Shown: positions 9,349 to 17,164 of the stretch, in pieces
Layout: each line of letters begins with the position of its first letter
How positions within the stretch are numbered: position 1 is the first letter of the stretch
The notes under the pieces: model-generated
The model's input: the letters and a program-made list of their open reading frames with translations, nothing else
Told to the model about the DNA's origin: nothing
Database searches by the model: none
Made by a program: the position numbers and the translations under genes
Assembly: GCA_965237995.1 (NCBI GenBank)
Contig: CBDEGO010000003.1
Coordinates: forward strand, 62,001 to 126,000
Origin: JAAELZ01 sp965237995
GTDB taxonomy: Bacteria > Pseudomonadota > Gammaproteobacteria > Arenicellales > Poriferihabitantaceae
Length of the DNA stretch: 64,000 bases
Direction: 5' to 3'

Positions 9349-9489
9349 TTATACGATGCTCTTCAACGCGGATGCGCAACTCACTAAAGTGACTGAACCG
9401 ACTAGCAATATAAACCCCAGGGTTTTAATGATAATGGGCAAGGCTTTAGGAGCAGGTGTTGAAGTTTTATCGAGTTTGTTATCGTCCAT
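9349..9489 (-). CDS. Small single-pass membrane protein, 46 residues, first gene of the XpaC-TelA-SPFH operon
   Basis: On the minus strand an ATG at 9487-9489 opens a 46-codon frame ending in TAA at 9349-9351. It encodes a soluble Asp/Lys/Pro-rich N-terminus (MDDNKLDKTSTPAPKALP) and one hydrophobic segment (IIIKTLGFILLVGSVTLVSC), then a short tail. The XpaC start follows 4 bases later, so the ribosome-binding site of xpaC must lie inside this frame. No homologue is recognised. The amphipathic layout, codon use and operon spacing support a real gene. A Cys after LVS could suggest a lipobox, but the long N-terminus argues for a plain anchor. Confidence 0.6.
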   Translation of the reverse strand: MDDNKLDKTSTPAPKALPIIIKTLGFILLVGSVTLVSCASALKSIV

Positions 9490-9626
9490 TGCGGTTTATT
9501 CGACTAGATAATCAGTGGTTATATCAAATATTACGAATAATTGCCATAAAAACAGCAACTTATGTATAACTAATCGGGCTAGGTTAAGTTTCTAAGTAAC
9601 AAAGATATAGATAGTACACTAACACG
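9490..9626. promoter_or_regulatory. Divergent promoter region between the membrane-stress operon and the ligase gene
   Basis: This 137-base AT-rich region separates the minus-strand operon (first codon at 9489) from the plus-strand DNA ligase gene at 9627, so it must hold promoters for both or be traversed by one transcript. No confident -35/-10 boxes or operator palindromes could be assigned by eye. Confidence 0.4.
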
Positions 9627-10502
9627 ATGAAATTGGGCATACAGACAGGATTCATCACTTCAGTATTGTTATGTGTTTGGGCAATAATGATTGGGGTTGT
9701 TCACGCAGAGGAAACCCCACGACTGCTATTGGCGAACAAATACCGCCAGGGCGTTGATATACGTGACTATTGGGTAAGCGAAAAGCTCGATGGTGTTCGC
9801 GCTTACTGGGATGGGGAACAGTTATTGTCCAGACAAGGGAATGTATTTTCTGCCCCAATTTGGTTTACCTCTGGCTTGCCTAGCGTTCCATTAGATGGTG
9901 AATTGTGGATCGGACGCAAACAATTTGAGGCAACTTTAAGCGCAGTGAGTAAACAAATACCCAATGATGCTCAATGGGAAAAAATAAATTATATGCTGTT
10001 TGAGTTGCCTGAGGCGAAGGGCACATTCACAGAACGACTACAGGTATTAGAACAGTTAGTAATGAATGCTAATGTGGCTTATTTACGGCTAATTCATCAG
10101 ACAAGAGTCGACGATGACAAAAACTTACAAGCTTTATTAGATGATGTGCTGGACAAAGGCGGTGAAGGTTTAATGTTGCACCGAGCGGAGGCGCTTTATC
10201 AGTCAGGTCGAAGCAATGACTTGCTTAAACTAAAAAAGCACGACGATGCAGAAGCCATTGTCATTGCCCATCTAGAAGGGAAGGGTAAATACGTTGGCAA
10301 ACTTGGGGCGCTGTTGTTACGGACACCTGAAGGCTTGGAATTTAAAGTGGGAAGCGGCTTTAGCGATGTACAGCGTGATAACCCGCCTAAGCTCGGATGC
10401 CAAGTGACTTATAAATTTTATGGGTTGACTCGTCGAGGTGTACCGCGTTTTGCGAGTTTCTTGCGTAAAGCTCCAAGAGACCCTAACCCAGAGTGCCATT
10501 GA
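9627..10502 (+). CDS. Periplasmic-type ATP-dependent DNA ligase (LigE/Lig-E group)
   Basis: The enzyme joins nicked DNA using ATP. Residues 1-27 form a signal peptide (LLCVWAIMIGVVHAEE), consistent with the Lig-E group of Proteobacteria that act outside the cytoplasm and have been linked to DNA uptake or biofilm DNA. Motif I is SEKLDGVRAYWDG with the adenylated lysine at about residue 53. LDGELW is motif III, GGEGLMLH motif IV and LLKLKKHDDAEAIV motif V; an OB fold follows (KVGSGFSDVQRDNPP). The length of 291 matches minimal Lig-E enzymes lacking extra domains. It stands alone between divergent and downstream genes. Confidence 0.92.
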   Translation: MKLGIQTGFITSVLLCVWAIMIGVVHAEETPRLLLANKYRQGVDIRDYWVSEKLDGVRAYWDGEQLLSRQGNVFSAPIWFTSGLPSVPLDGELWIGRKQFEATLSAVSKQIPNDAQWEKINYMLFELPEAKGTFTERLQVLEQLVMNANVAYLRLIHQTRVDDDKNLQALLDDVLDKGGEGLMLHRAEALYQSGRSNDLLKLKKHDDAEAIVIAHLEGKGKYVGKLGALLLRTPEGLEFKVGSGFSDVQRDNPPKLGCQVTYKFYGLTRRGVPRFASFLRKAPRDPNPECH

Positions 10503-10670
10503 AATGATAAAAATAGCTTCATTTAGAATAAATTATTCTATATTTAAGATTAGATGTGTATTATAACTAATTAATATTACTAAATTAAATCACAATTTAA
10601 TGTAATTTCTATGAAAGATCACAAAATGTAATATAGTCTGTATTTAATTTGCAATAGAGTAAGTGTCGTT

Positions 10671-11516
10671 ATGAAAAGCTTTTCTAATTCAGCTAAAAAA
10701 CGCCAACCTGCTAAACCGATTGTTTGTTACTCGGTTGACCAGCTGCCGAGATTCGATGCCGCATTCTATGAAAAAGCCCGAGCATCTATGCAGCAAATTG
10801 ATGAAGTGTTGATAAAGCCACGAGATGCCTCTACATTTACGGTGCCAGCAGGTCACTTGTTTAGAATTGTAGGGACTCAAGGCCCGCAAGTAGGCGACTT
10901 AAATCTTTGGAGCGCGAATAATTTAGAAGAGCGATTTTTTAGCGGCAAAACACGGCAACTGCATGCATCCCACCTAACGACTGGTGACCGTCTCTGGAGT
11001 AGTATTCCTTATATGCGCCCGATGGCAACCATTACTCACGACACTTTGGGTTGGTACGGTTGGGACGAAGATGGCGCGGGCGTGCATGATGTCATCGGTA
11101 CGCGCTGCGACCCTTATACTAACTATTTACTTAAAGAAGAAGATTACGATTACTGTTGCCATTCTAACTTAACCCGCGCCTTGGCGAAGGCGAAAGATAT
11201 GCCGCTTGAAGAAGCAGAGTTGCATGTGCATGATGTGATGAACGTATTCATGTGCACCGGGTTTTCGAAGAAAACCAAACAATACTTTATGAAGGCTAGC
11301 CCCGTTAGACCAGGTGACTATATTGAGTTTTTCGCTGAAATAGATTTACTGGGGGCACTTTCTGCTTGCCCAGGCGGCGATTGTGGCAGTAGCCATTCAG
11401 ATGATAAGACGGTTTGTTATCCGTTAATCGTGGAGATTTACAAGCCTTCTGAAGACACCTTGATCGGATGGCAATCACCGCCTAAGAATAGCTATGCTGG
11501 TCGTCACGGCAGTTAA
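10671..11516 (+). CDS. DUF1989 (urea-carboxylase-associated) family protein
   Basis: The protein resembles the UCA/DUF1989 family found beside urea carboxylase and guanidine or amino-acid degradation genes. Visible features are the TFTVPAGHLFRIVGTQGPQVGDLNLW strand region, TRQLHASHLTTGDRLWSS, and a Cys/His-rich stretch including GTRCDPY, YCCHSNL and LSACPGGDCGSSHSDD that could bind metal. The length is 281 residues and the start is ATG at 10671 with an AT-rich upstream region. It faces tmm across a shared terminator. The substrate is unknown; no urea carboxylase gene lies in the window. Confidence 0.8.
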   Translation: MKSFSNSAKKRQPAKPIVCYSVDQLPRFDAAFYEKARASMQQIDEVLIKPRDASTFTVPAGHLFRIVGTQGPQVGDLNLWSANNLEERFFSGKTRQLHASHLTTGDRLWSSIPYMRPMATITHDTLGWYGWDEDGAGVHDVIGTRCDPYTNYLLKEEDYDYCCHSNLTRALAKAKDMPLEEAELHVHDVMNVFMCTGFSKKTKQYFMKASPVRPGDYIEFFAEIDLLGALSACPGGDCGSSHSDDKTVCYPLIVEIYKPSEDTLIGWQSPPKNSYAGRHGS

Positions 11517-11577
11517 TTGAATCCTCTATTAGAAAACAAGTGTTCTCTTAATTAAAAGCTGTCTACAAAACCCAAAA

Positions 11578-11612
11578 TAAAAAGGGAAGGCGAAGGCTTC
11601 CCAAATTTTTAT
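11578..11612. terminator. Bidirectional intrinsic terminator between convergent genes
   Basis: The hairpin GGGAAG-(7 nt)-CTTCCC at 11584-11602 is followed on the plus strand by AAATTTTTATT and preceded by an A-run that becomes a U-run on the minus strand. It sits between the convergent DUF1989 gene and tmm, as expected for a shared terminator. Confidence 0.75.
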
Positions 11613-11633
11613 TGTCGGTTTAACTAATTCTAG

Positions 11634-12974
11634 TTAAGTTTTCAAGTAAGACTCCAAAGAGTCATCTAGTGCCTCTTTCCAAGGAGTATGATGAGCAGGG
11701 GCAACTGTTCCAGTTAAGGCAGACTTATAACCATTGTCGCGAAAAGTCATGATGTTTTTCTTTTTGTGCTTCTTCCATTGGTAGAATGCCTCGTTTGATT
11801 CTTCCGTATCGAAGTCAGGGTAATCAGTCATTGCCATCAAGCGCATGGTGTAATCACCTTGATATTTGATGGCTCCATAGTCATCTGGAATGTTGTCTTC
11901 GCTTTCACGCCACTTGTCGATATCTGCATGCATTTCAGCTTGCGACGGCACGTTAATTCGACCCATAATTACATCGCGCGCGTACCAGGCTTGTGCGTCG
12001 AACATATTGAAGGTGTACCACTGGTCTTGCATGCCAAGATACATCAGCTTTGGGTTATGTTCCCAAACTACGCCATTGTATAAGTTAACAGGGTACAAGC
12101 GATTATTGGTTTTTAGCTTCAGGTTTTCTGCCATAAATGGGAAGTGGTGCAAATAACCCGTGCATAGCAATATGGCATCAATGGTTTTTGTAGAACCATC
12201 TTTAAACGTAGCGATATTATTCTCCACCTTCGTTAACAAGGGAACTTCCTCCCAGTTATCTGGCCAGTCATAGCCCATCGGCGCGGTGCGGTGCGAAACA
12301 GTGATGGATTTAGCGCCGTACTTCCAGCACTGAGAACCAATGTCTTCGGCAGAATACGATGTACCAACGATGAGTACATCTTTATCTTTAAACTCTAGGG
12401 CATCACGAAAATCATGTGCATGCATAACTCGGCCATTAAAAGATTCAAACCCTTCAAAGTGTGGAACATTTGGCGTGGAGAAGTGGCCACTGGCAACGAT
12501 GACGTGATCAAACTCTTCAGTATATTCAATGTCCTTAACATGATCTTGAACAGTAACATGGAACATGCCTTCACCCTCATCGTACGATACGTGCCGCACA
12601 GGTGAATTAAAGCGGATCATATGACGTACTCCTGCTTTCTTTACTCGACCTTCAATGTAGTCAAACAACACCGCACGGGGAGGGTATGAAGCAATAGGGC
12701 GTCCAAAGTGTTCTTCAAATGAATAATCAGCAAACTCTAGGCCTTCTTTCGGGCCATTTGACCACAAATATCGGTACATACTGCCGTGAACAGGCTCGCC
12801 GTATTCATCTAAACCAGTACGCCAAGTGTAGTTCCACAGCCCACCCCAGTTAGATTGCTTTTCAAAACACACAACATCGAGGATATCCGCGCCTTTTTCT
12901 TTTGCTGATTGAAAAGCGCGTAATTGCGCTAGGCCACTGGGCCCAGCGCCAATAATTGCAACACGTTTAGTCAT
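11634..12974 (-). CDS. tmm: Trimethylamine monooxygenase (bacterial flavin-containing monooxygenase)
   Basis: Tmm oxidises trimethylamine to its N-oxide with FAD and NADPH. The protein has 446 residues. The FAD motif GAGPSG lies at residues 9-14; the FMO signature F-x-G-R-V-x-H-x-x-D-F is present (FNGRVMHAHDFRD), as are the NADPH-binding VLIVGTSYSAEDIG and the CTGYLHHFPF motif. FEKQSNWGGLWNYTWRTGLD and the HGSMYRYLWSNGPKE stretch are characteristic of the marine Tmm clade. A good ribosome site (AAAGGAGAAACC) precedes the ATG. No trimethylamine N-oxide demethylase (tdm) or TMAO transporter is adjacent, unlike many Tmm loci. Confidence 0.92.
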   Translation of the reverse strand: MTKRVAIIGAGPSGLAQLRAFQSAKEKGADILDVVCFEKQSNWGGLWNYTWRTGLDEYGEPVHGSMYRYLWSNGPKEGLEFADYSFEEHFGRPIASYPPRAVLFDYIEGRVKKAGVRHMIRFNSPVRHVSYDEGEGMFHVTVQDHVKDIEYTEEFDHVIVASGHFSTPNVPHFEGFESFNGRVMHAHDFRDALEFKDKDVLIVGTSYSAEDIGSQCWKYGAKSITVSHRTAPMGYDWPDNWEEVPLLTKVENNIATFKDGSTKTIDAILLCTGYLHHFPFMAENLKLKTNNRLYPVNLYNGVVWEHNPKLMYLGMQDQWYTFNMFDAQAWYARDVIMGRINVPSQAEMHADIDKWRESEDNIPDDYGAIKYQGDYTMRLMAMTDYPDFDTEESNEAFYQWKKHKKKNIMTFRDNGYKSALTGTVAPAHHTPWKEALDDSLESYLKT

Positions 12975-13207
12975 TGGTTTCTCCTTTGATAGCCTATTAA
13001 TTTTTAAGTAGTTTTTAGGTTAGTCGGTCGTTACCGATTCTAGAGTATACAGATTGGCCACTTTCTGCGCTATGATGGAAATCTCGCTAATGGAAAGGAT
13101 TAAAAGGGCGCATTAGTTTGTTGGGCACGCTGTTGTAAGTCGGCGTGGGTAGCTAATTACAAATGCAGCAGATCGTTGCTAATTGAACAAACAGGCAACG
13201 AGCATGG

Positions 13208-14389
13208 TCATCCATCCTTAACGCTAAACGGTTCCGCTCTTACCGTGGTTAATTCGATTAAACGACCGAAGCCTGTTCTAGTTGTCGGTAAGCCTCCGTG
13301 CATGGTGCCAGCATATATTTTTCCAGCGTGTGCATTTAATGCCCATAACCCTTCTTCATTGGGAAAGTTGGTTAATTCCCGCCATGATGAGGTATTGCTT
13401 GGTTTTATCAGTAGGGCGCTACCAGTCATGCCGGGCTTGGACTTAAACCCAGTTGATGCTGCGGCTAACACGACAGGTTGTTTATTATTGGCTGTGTAGC
13501 CAAGCTCAAAATCAGTGATATGACTATATTTGCCATTTTGGTATTCCTCGGTGAGCGAACCATTTGCAAGAGTCCAAATGCCTGTATGGCCATCTTTAAT
13601 TCCATATTTTGCTGTACCCAGCCATAAGGTATTGTCGATAGACTTTGCGCGAAACACCCGCGTATTTACACCAAATAGCGCATTACTCGGTGTGCTAGTC
13701 CAAGTAGTGCCATTACTTGATTCGTGCCACAAGCCTTGACCGCCACGAACTGAAAAGCCATATAGTTTGTTTTGATGAGAAACGATTTCCCTAATATAAC
13801 CAGGATCATTGACGAACTGCGCTTTTTCCCAACTATTCGGGTCGCCGCTGGAGGTATATAACACCTCTCCCTTTTCATTTGGACCAACATGCGTGGCCGT
13901 TGCGGTATATAACCGATGTTTATGTATTTCTAACGTGCAGGCAACGGGGTAGCGCCCTTGATAAACGAATGTCCAATCGATGCCATTTGCGCTACGAAAT
14001 ATACGCCCCTTGTCTTCGGTCGCTGCGTATAAATGGCCTTTAAACTTTTTAAGGGCGCAAACAGATTCTGCGCTACCCAAGGCTTGTTGTGATAAACCCT
14101 TCACTTCGCTTAACTGTTGGTTTGTAGAGGTATATCGATAAACCATGCCGGTGCTGGGGCTGTTGCCATATCCAAACATACCGATATAGAGTGCGCCGTT
14201 AAAGCTCTCCATTGAAAACACACCACCATTGGTTTTTACTACCTTGTCCAGTTCGCTGCTGCTGGCAACAGCAGGCGTGACAGGTGCTGTGGTGCACGCC
14301 GTCAATGAGCAACTTATGAGTAGGGTTCTGAGTAAATTCTTGCTAAGACCTCTAACTTTAAGCGGTAATTTATGGTTTAAGTTATGCAA
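13208..14389 (-). CDS. Lipoprotein with beta-propeller-like repeats, function unknown
   Basis: The 393-residue product has an N-terminal hydrophobic segment ending in the lipobox LTAC (Cys about 32), so it should be a lipid-anchored envelope protein. The remainder shows recurrent short blocks of the form 'hydrophobic-Y-x-G/A...G-x-I/V-W/Y' (NGALYIGMFGYG, GHLYAATEDKGRIF, HRLYTATATHVG, NKLYGFSVRGGQG, NTLWLGTAKYG, GKIYAGTMHGG), each about 45-60 residues apart. This pattern suggests a six- or seven-bladed propeller of the sialidase or Kelch-like type. No catalytic motif was recognised. The upstream region contains three adjacent palindromes. Confidence 0.75.
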   Translation of the reverse strand: MHNLNHKLPLKVRGLSKNLLRTLLISCSLTACTTAPVTPAVASSSELDKVVKTNGGVFSMESFNGALYIGMFGYGNSPSTGMVYRYTSTNQQLSEVKGLSQQALGSAESVCALKKFKGHLYAATEDKGRIFRSANGIDWTFVYQGRYPVACTLEIHKHRLYTATATHVGPNEKGEVLYTSSGDPNSWEKAQFVNDPGYIREIVSHQNKLYGFSVRGGQGLWHESSNGTTWTSTPSNALFGVNTRVFRAKSIDNTLWLGTAKYGIKDGHTGIWTLANGSLTEEYQNGKYSHITDFELGYTANNKQPVVLAAASTGFKSKPGMTGSALLIKPSNTSSWRELTNFPNEEGLWALNAHAGKIYAGTMHGGLPTTRTGFGRLIELTTVRAEPFSVKDG

Positions 14390-14406
14390 TTAAGTAATTG
14401 AAAAAT

Positions 14407-14472
14407 ATTATTATTCTAATAATAATTCATTACGCTTAATTCGTAATGAATTAAACATGAACTTATGTTTAA
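14407..14472. repeat. Three contiguous palindromes upstream of the propeller lipoprotein gene
   Basis: Three inverted repeats abut one another: 14407-14426 (9-base arms, 2-base centre), 14424-14452 (arms AATTCATTACG and CGTAATGAATT, 7-base centre) and 14451-14472 (arms TTAAACAT and ATGTTTAA, 6-base centre). Neighbouring arms share 2-3 bases. They lie between the stop of the CMD gene, which reads toward them, and the start of the lipoprotein gene on the same strand. They could be operators, a terminator-like structure or a cruciform site. Confidence 0.6.
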
Positions 14473-14559
14473 TAATACCAAGCATCACTTACATCAAAAC
14501 CATATGATGCAATTACAAGTAAGCTATACATTCATAACGCGCCAATGTGTAAGCAGTAT

Positions 14560-14940
14560 CTACAGCAAGCCTTCTTCTTCTAATACTTTGCGCGCCACCT
14601 TAAAACATTGAATACCTTGTGGAACGCCACAGTAGATTGAAATAACGTGCACGATTGCGCGTATTTCTTCTACGGAGCAACCATTTTTAATCGCGCCACG
14701 GCAGTGAATTTCCCATTCATGCATTTTATCGAGTGCGCCAATCATACTTAAGTTCATCATCGAACGAGTTTTTGCATCGATGGCATCATCACCCCAGCCA
14801 AATCCCCAGCACCAGGCTGTCATTGCTTCTTGAAAGGGCCGAGTAAAGTCATCGGCAGCGGCTAGGTTCTTCTCTACATACTCTGCGCCTAAGGTTGCTT
14901 TGCGCTGGCTTAAGCCAGTTTCAAATAAATCGTTGTTCAT
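14560..14940 (-). CDS. Carboxymuconolactone decarboxylase (CMD/AhpD-fold) family protein
   Basis: The 126-residue helical protein matches the gamma-carboxymuconolactone decarboxylase family (GWGDDAIDAKTRSMMNLSMIGAL...HEWEIHCRGAIKNGCSVEEIRAIVHVISIYCGVPQG). This group contains true decarboxylases (PcaC) and peroxidase-like proteins with a CxxC motif. No CxxC is present here, so an AhpD-type peroxidase is unlikely. There are no other protocatechuate-pathway genes nearby, and the substrate is unknown. Confidence 0.85.
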   Translation of the reverse strand: MNNDLFETGLSQRKATLGAEYVEKNLAAADDFTRPFQEAMTAWCWGFGWGDDAIDAKTRSMMNLSMIGALDKMHEWEIHCRGAIKNGCSVEEIRAIVHVISIYCGVPQGIQCFKVARKVLEEEGLL

Positions 14941-15115
14941 TGGGTAGTTTTAAGTTAAAAATGAAGTTTTGATATTACCAATAATATATCGGCGACAGCA
15001 CCTTCTTGACCGTAGCTAATCGCAATCAATTGGCTCTGGTTACAGGTCTACTAGCAGTTAGCGCGTTAGGCTAGAGTGATATATTATCGAAACCTTAAAG
15101 TTATCTAATTTAGTC

Positions 15116-16111
15116 ATGGATCAATCAATTATCTTACACAGGTACCCGCAAACCATATCTGACTTTGACCAGATTGACGATGATGTAGATTTTGACCCTG
15201 GTAAGCACCTTGCTTTGACGATGCCAGATTCGACCTTGTCACTAACTGAGTTGGGTTACGGACAAGAAATACAAGGGTCTACGCCGTCTACAATTGCAGC
15301 CAGCACCTGCTTTAGGGTGTTAAGTGAGGAAGGCGTGTTAGCTTTACAGCATGTTTGTCGGCAACTAAAGGCGTTTTCAAGCTCGAACCCAAGAATAGAA
15401 TGTAACACTCGCGGCGGCGTATATCGCTCTCGATTTCTTCGAGACTTAAGTGTGTCGCCGCTAGTAACGGAGCATCTTTCAAAGATTATGCAAACACCAT
15501 TGTACCCACATGCGATGGGCCATCAGCTAGCTCATTTAAATTATGCACCCGAAACAGTTGGCACAAACGTCGATAAATGGCATTACGATACGCTACAAGT
15601 AGATTACGTGATGTTTGTGACTGACCCTAAGTCGGTGAAAGGGGGCAAGTTTCAATATTTTACGGGCACAAGGGATGAGTTTGCTGCCATCAAATCGGCG
15701 GGAGGCGTGGTACCCAAAGAGCGTATCTTATCTCCAGAGATGCCCGGACCAGGCTACGCCATCGTGATGCAAGGTAACTACGTAGTGCATCAGGCAACCG
15801 CATTACAAGAAGCTGCGGAGCGCATAACGTTGGTTAATGGTTATTCCTACGCGGATATGCAAATCCCTGATTACACCGCACTTGGCCAATTAGTACATGC
15901 GGATGCTTTGGGCGTAGCCGCTTCTGAATACAGTCGACATGTCGGCTTGCGCTGCGCGCAAAAATTAGCACCGGTGGTCAATTCAATGAATGGTGACGCT
16001 ACTTTGGAATCCCGAATTACAACTTTACGAGAAGTTAAAACGGAATTAGAGCAAGCAATTGTTCAGTTGGAAACTTGTCAATCAGAAGAGATGCGACACT
16101 TTGGTGACTGA
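15116..16111 (+). CDS. Putative Fe(II)/2-oxoglutarate-dependent oxygenase
   Basis: The protein has 331 residues and no signal peptide. The central region shows KWHYDTLQVDYVMFV, giving an H-x-D pair at about residues 156 and 158, followed by a GGKFQYFTG strand, then NYVVHQA with the distal His at about 225 and ERITLVNGYS with an Arg at about 236. This is the order of iron ligands and the 2-oxoglutarate-binding Arg in phytanoyl-CoA-dioxygenase-like enzymes. The last 45 residues are a helical extension. The substrate is unknown and no neighbour gives a clear pathway. Confidence 0.7.
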   Translation: MDQSIILHRYPQTISDFDQIDDDVDFDPGKHLALTMPDSTLSLTELGYGQEIQGSTPSTIAASTCFRVLSEEGVLALQHVCRQLKAFSSSNPRIECNTRGGVYRSRFLRDLSVSPLVTEHLSKIMQTPLYPHAMGHQLAHLNYAPETVGTNVDKWHYDTLQVDYVMFVTDPKSVKGGKFQYFTGTRDEFAAIKSAGGVVPKERILSPEMPGPGYAIVMQGNYVVHQATALQEAAERITLVNGYSYADMQIPDYTALGQLVHADALGVAASEYSRHVGLRCAQKLAPVVNSMNGDATLESRITTLREVKTELEQAIVQLETCQSEEMRHFGD

Positions 16112-16315
16112 AAGAATATAAATACACTGAAGAGTTGAAGTAAACTGATTCGACTATTTGCTTAATAAGCACAGGGAAAATCACAGCTAAGCGTCTATTG
16201 ACGTTTGACTTTTGCAACCATCAAAAACATACTCATTAGAGGCAGTCATTAGCTCTTCAATGCGACAGAGTGAGCAAATTTTATCTAAGGGTTTTACAGG
16301 AGAAGACAAAATTTA

Positions 16316-16672
16316 ATGAGCTTCATTATTCCAATCTTACTTAATGTGATCATAACTTTATTATTTACTTTTGTGGCATCTGTAGCATACAAAGCTTATG
16401 TAAAAGGGGGCTCAAAAGCTAAAAATAATTATATTACTATGTCACTTTTGTATGCGCTTTACAGTGGGTTGTCTGTTACGTTTTTTGCCTTTTATGCGAT
16501 GTTTGGATGTTACTTTTTCTCAGGGTACGGATTAGACTTTGGCGAAGAAATATACTTCTGTGATGTGAACTCTCGTATGGTTCAAGTGGTGATTGGGATC
16601 GTGGGAGTGTTTTTATTAGGCTTGTTGAAATTGAAGGGCCCATTTAAGCTAAAGGAAGCAGATTACTCATAA
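16316..16672 (+). CDS. Small three-segment membrane protein of unknown function
   Basis: The 118-residue protein has three hydrophobic segments: residues 2-27, about 40-70 and about 90-108. A short basic loop (KAYVKGGSKAKNN) follows the first, and an extracytoplasmic-looking loop contains two cysteines (MFGCYF...IYFCDVN), which could form a disulfide. A ribosome site (ACAGGAGAAG) precedes the ATG at 16316 by a reasonable distance. No family was recognised. It lies just left of the dispersed repeat and reverse-transcriptase remnant. Confidence 0.6.
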   Translation: MSFIIPILLNVIITLLFTFVASVAYKAYVKGGSKAKNNYITMSLLYALYSGLSVTFFAFYAMFGCYFFSGYGLDFGEEIYFCDVNSRMVQVVIGIVGVFLLGLLKLKGPFKLKEADYS

Positions 16673-16709
16673 CCATAAACAAAAATAGACCGATTAGAAT
16701 ATGGCTCTT

Positions 16710-16730
16710 AAGGGCAAAACTGAGACAGGT
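16710..16730 (+). repeat. Dispersed repeat, copy A (AAGGGCAAAACTGAGAC core)
   Basis: The sequence AAGGGCAAAACTGAGAC recurs exactly on the minus strand at 45935-45963 and in altered form at 17931-17960 and 46713-46738. This copy lies at the left edge of the reverse-transcriptase remnant. Confidence 0.6.
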
Positions 16731-16737
16731 TAGCTAA

Positions 16738-17100
16738 AAACGACTGGCTCTGGCATACTCAAAGCCGCTATTCAGGCCCTCACAGAAACTTGGTAAAACA
16801 GGAAGTAAACGGACATTAAATGCACTTAAGCTAATAAAACATCCAGACAAAACGTGGCTGGGGAAAATAGACTGGGGCTTTGACTTTTTAGGCTACCACC
16901 ATACCCATGCGGGTTTAATACCCGTCAAGGACACCATCAAACGATTTCGTCAGCGACTTACCCGGCTTTATGAGCAAGATGCGACTGCAGAGTGCATTGG
17001 GGCTTACAAAAAACGTTGGTGGCGTTGGGTATGTGCTGGGCTTCCTGAGAGTTGGGTGCCAGTTGGAAAAACGAATCATAGCACCTATTCGGTCGAGTAG
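16738..17100 (+). pseudogene. C-terminal remnant of a reverse transcriptase (group II intron/retron-type RT)
   Basis: An open frame without a start codon runs to a TAG at 17098-17100. From about 16822 it reads LKLIKHPDKTWLGKIDWG, FDFLGYHHTHAGLIP, IKRFRQRLTRLYEQ and KKRWWRWVCAGL, the usual C-terminal part of bacterial RNA-directed DNA polymerases (HPDKT...FDFLGY...RF...RLYEQ...RWWRW). The catalytic YADD region and everything upstream are missing, so this is a dead fragment. The sequence before 16822 shows no clear RT similarity. It ends 64 bases before the convergent DUF1554 gene. Confidence 0.75.
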
Positions 17101-17164
17101 CTCACGGTTTATCAAATAGGCGCGGACAAGCCCTCGAGCACAATGCGCCTCAATAAATATCGAT

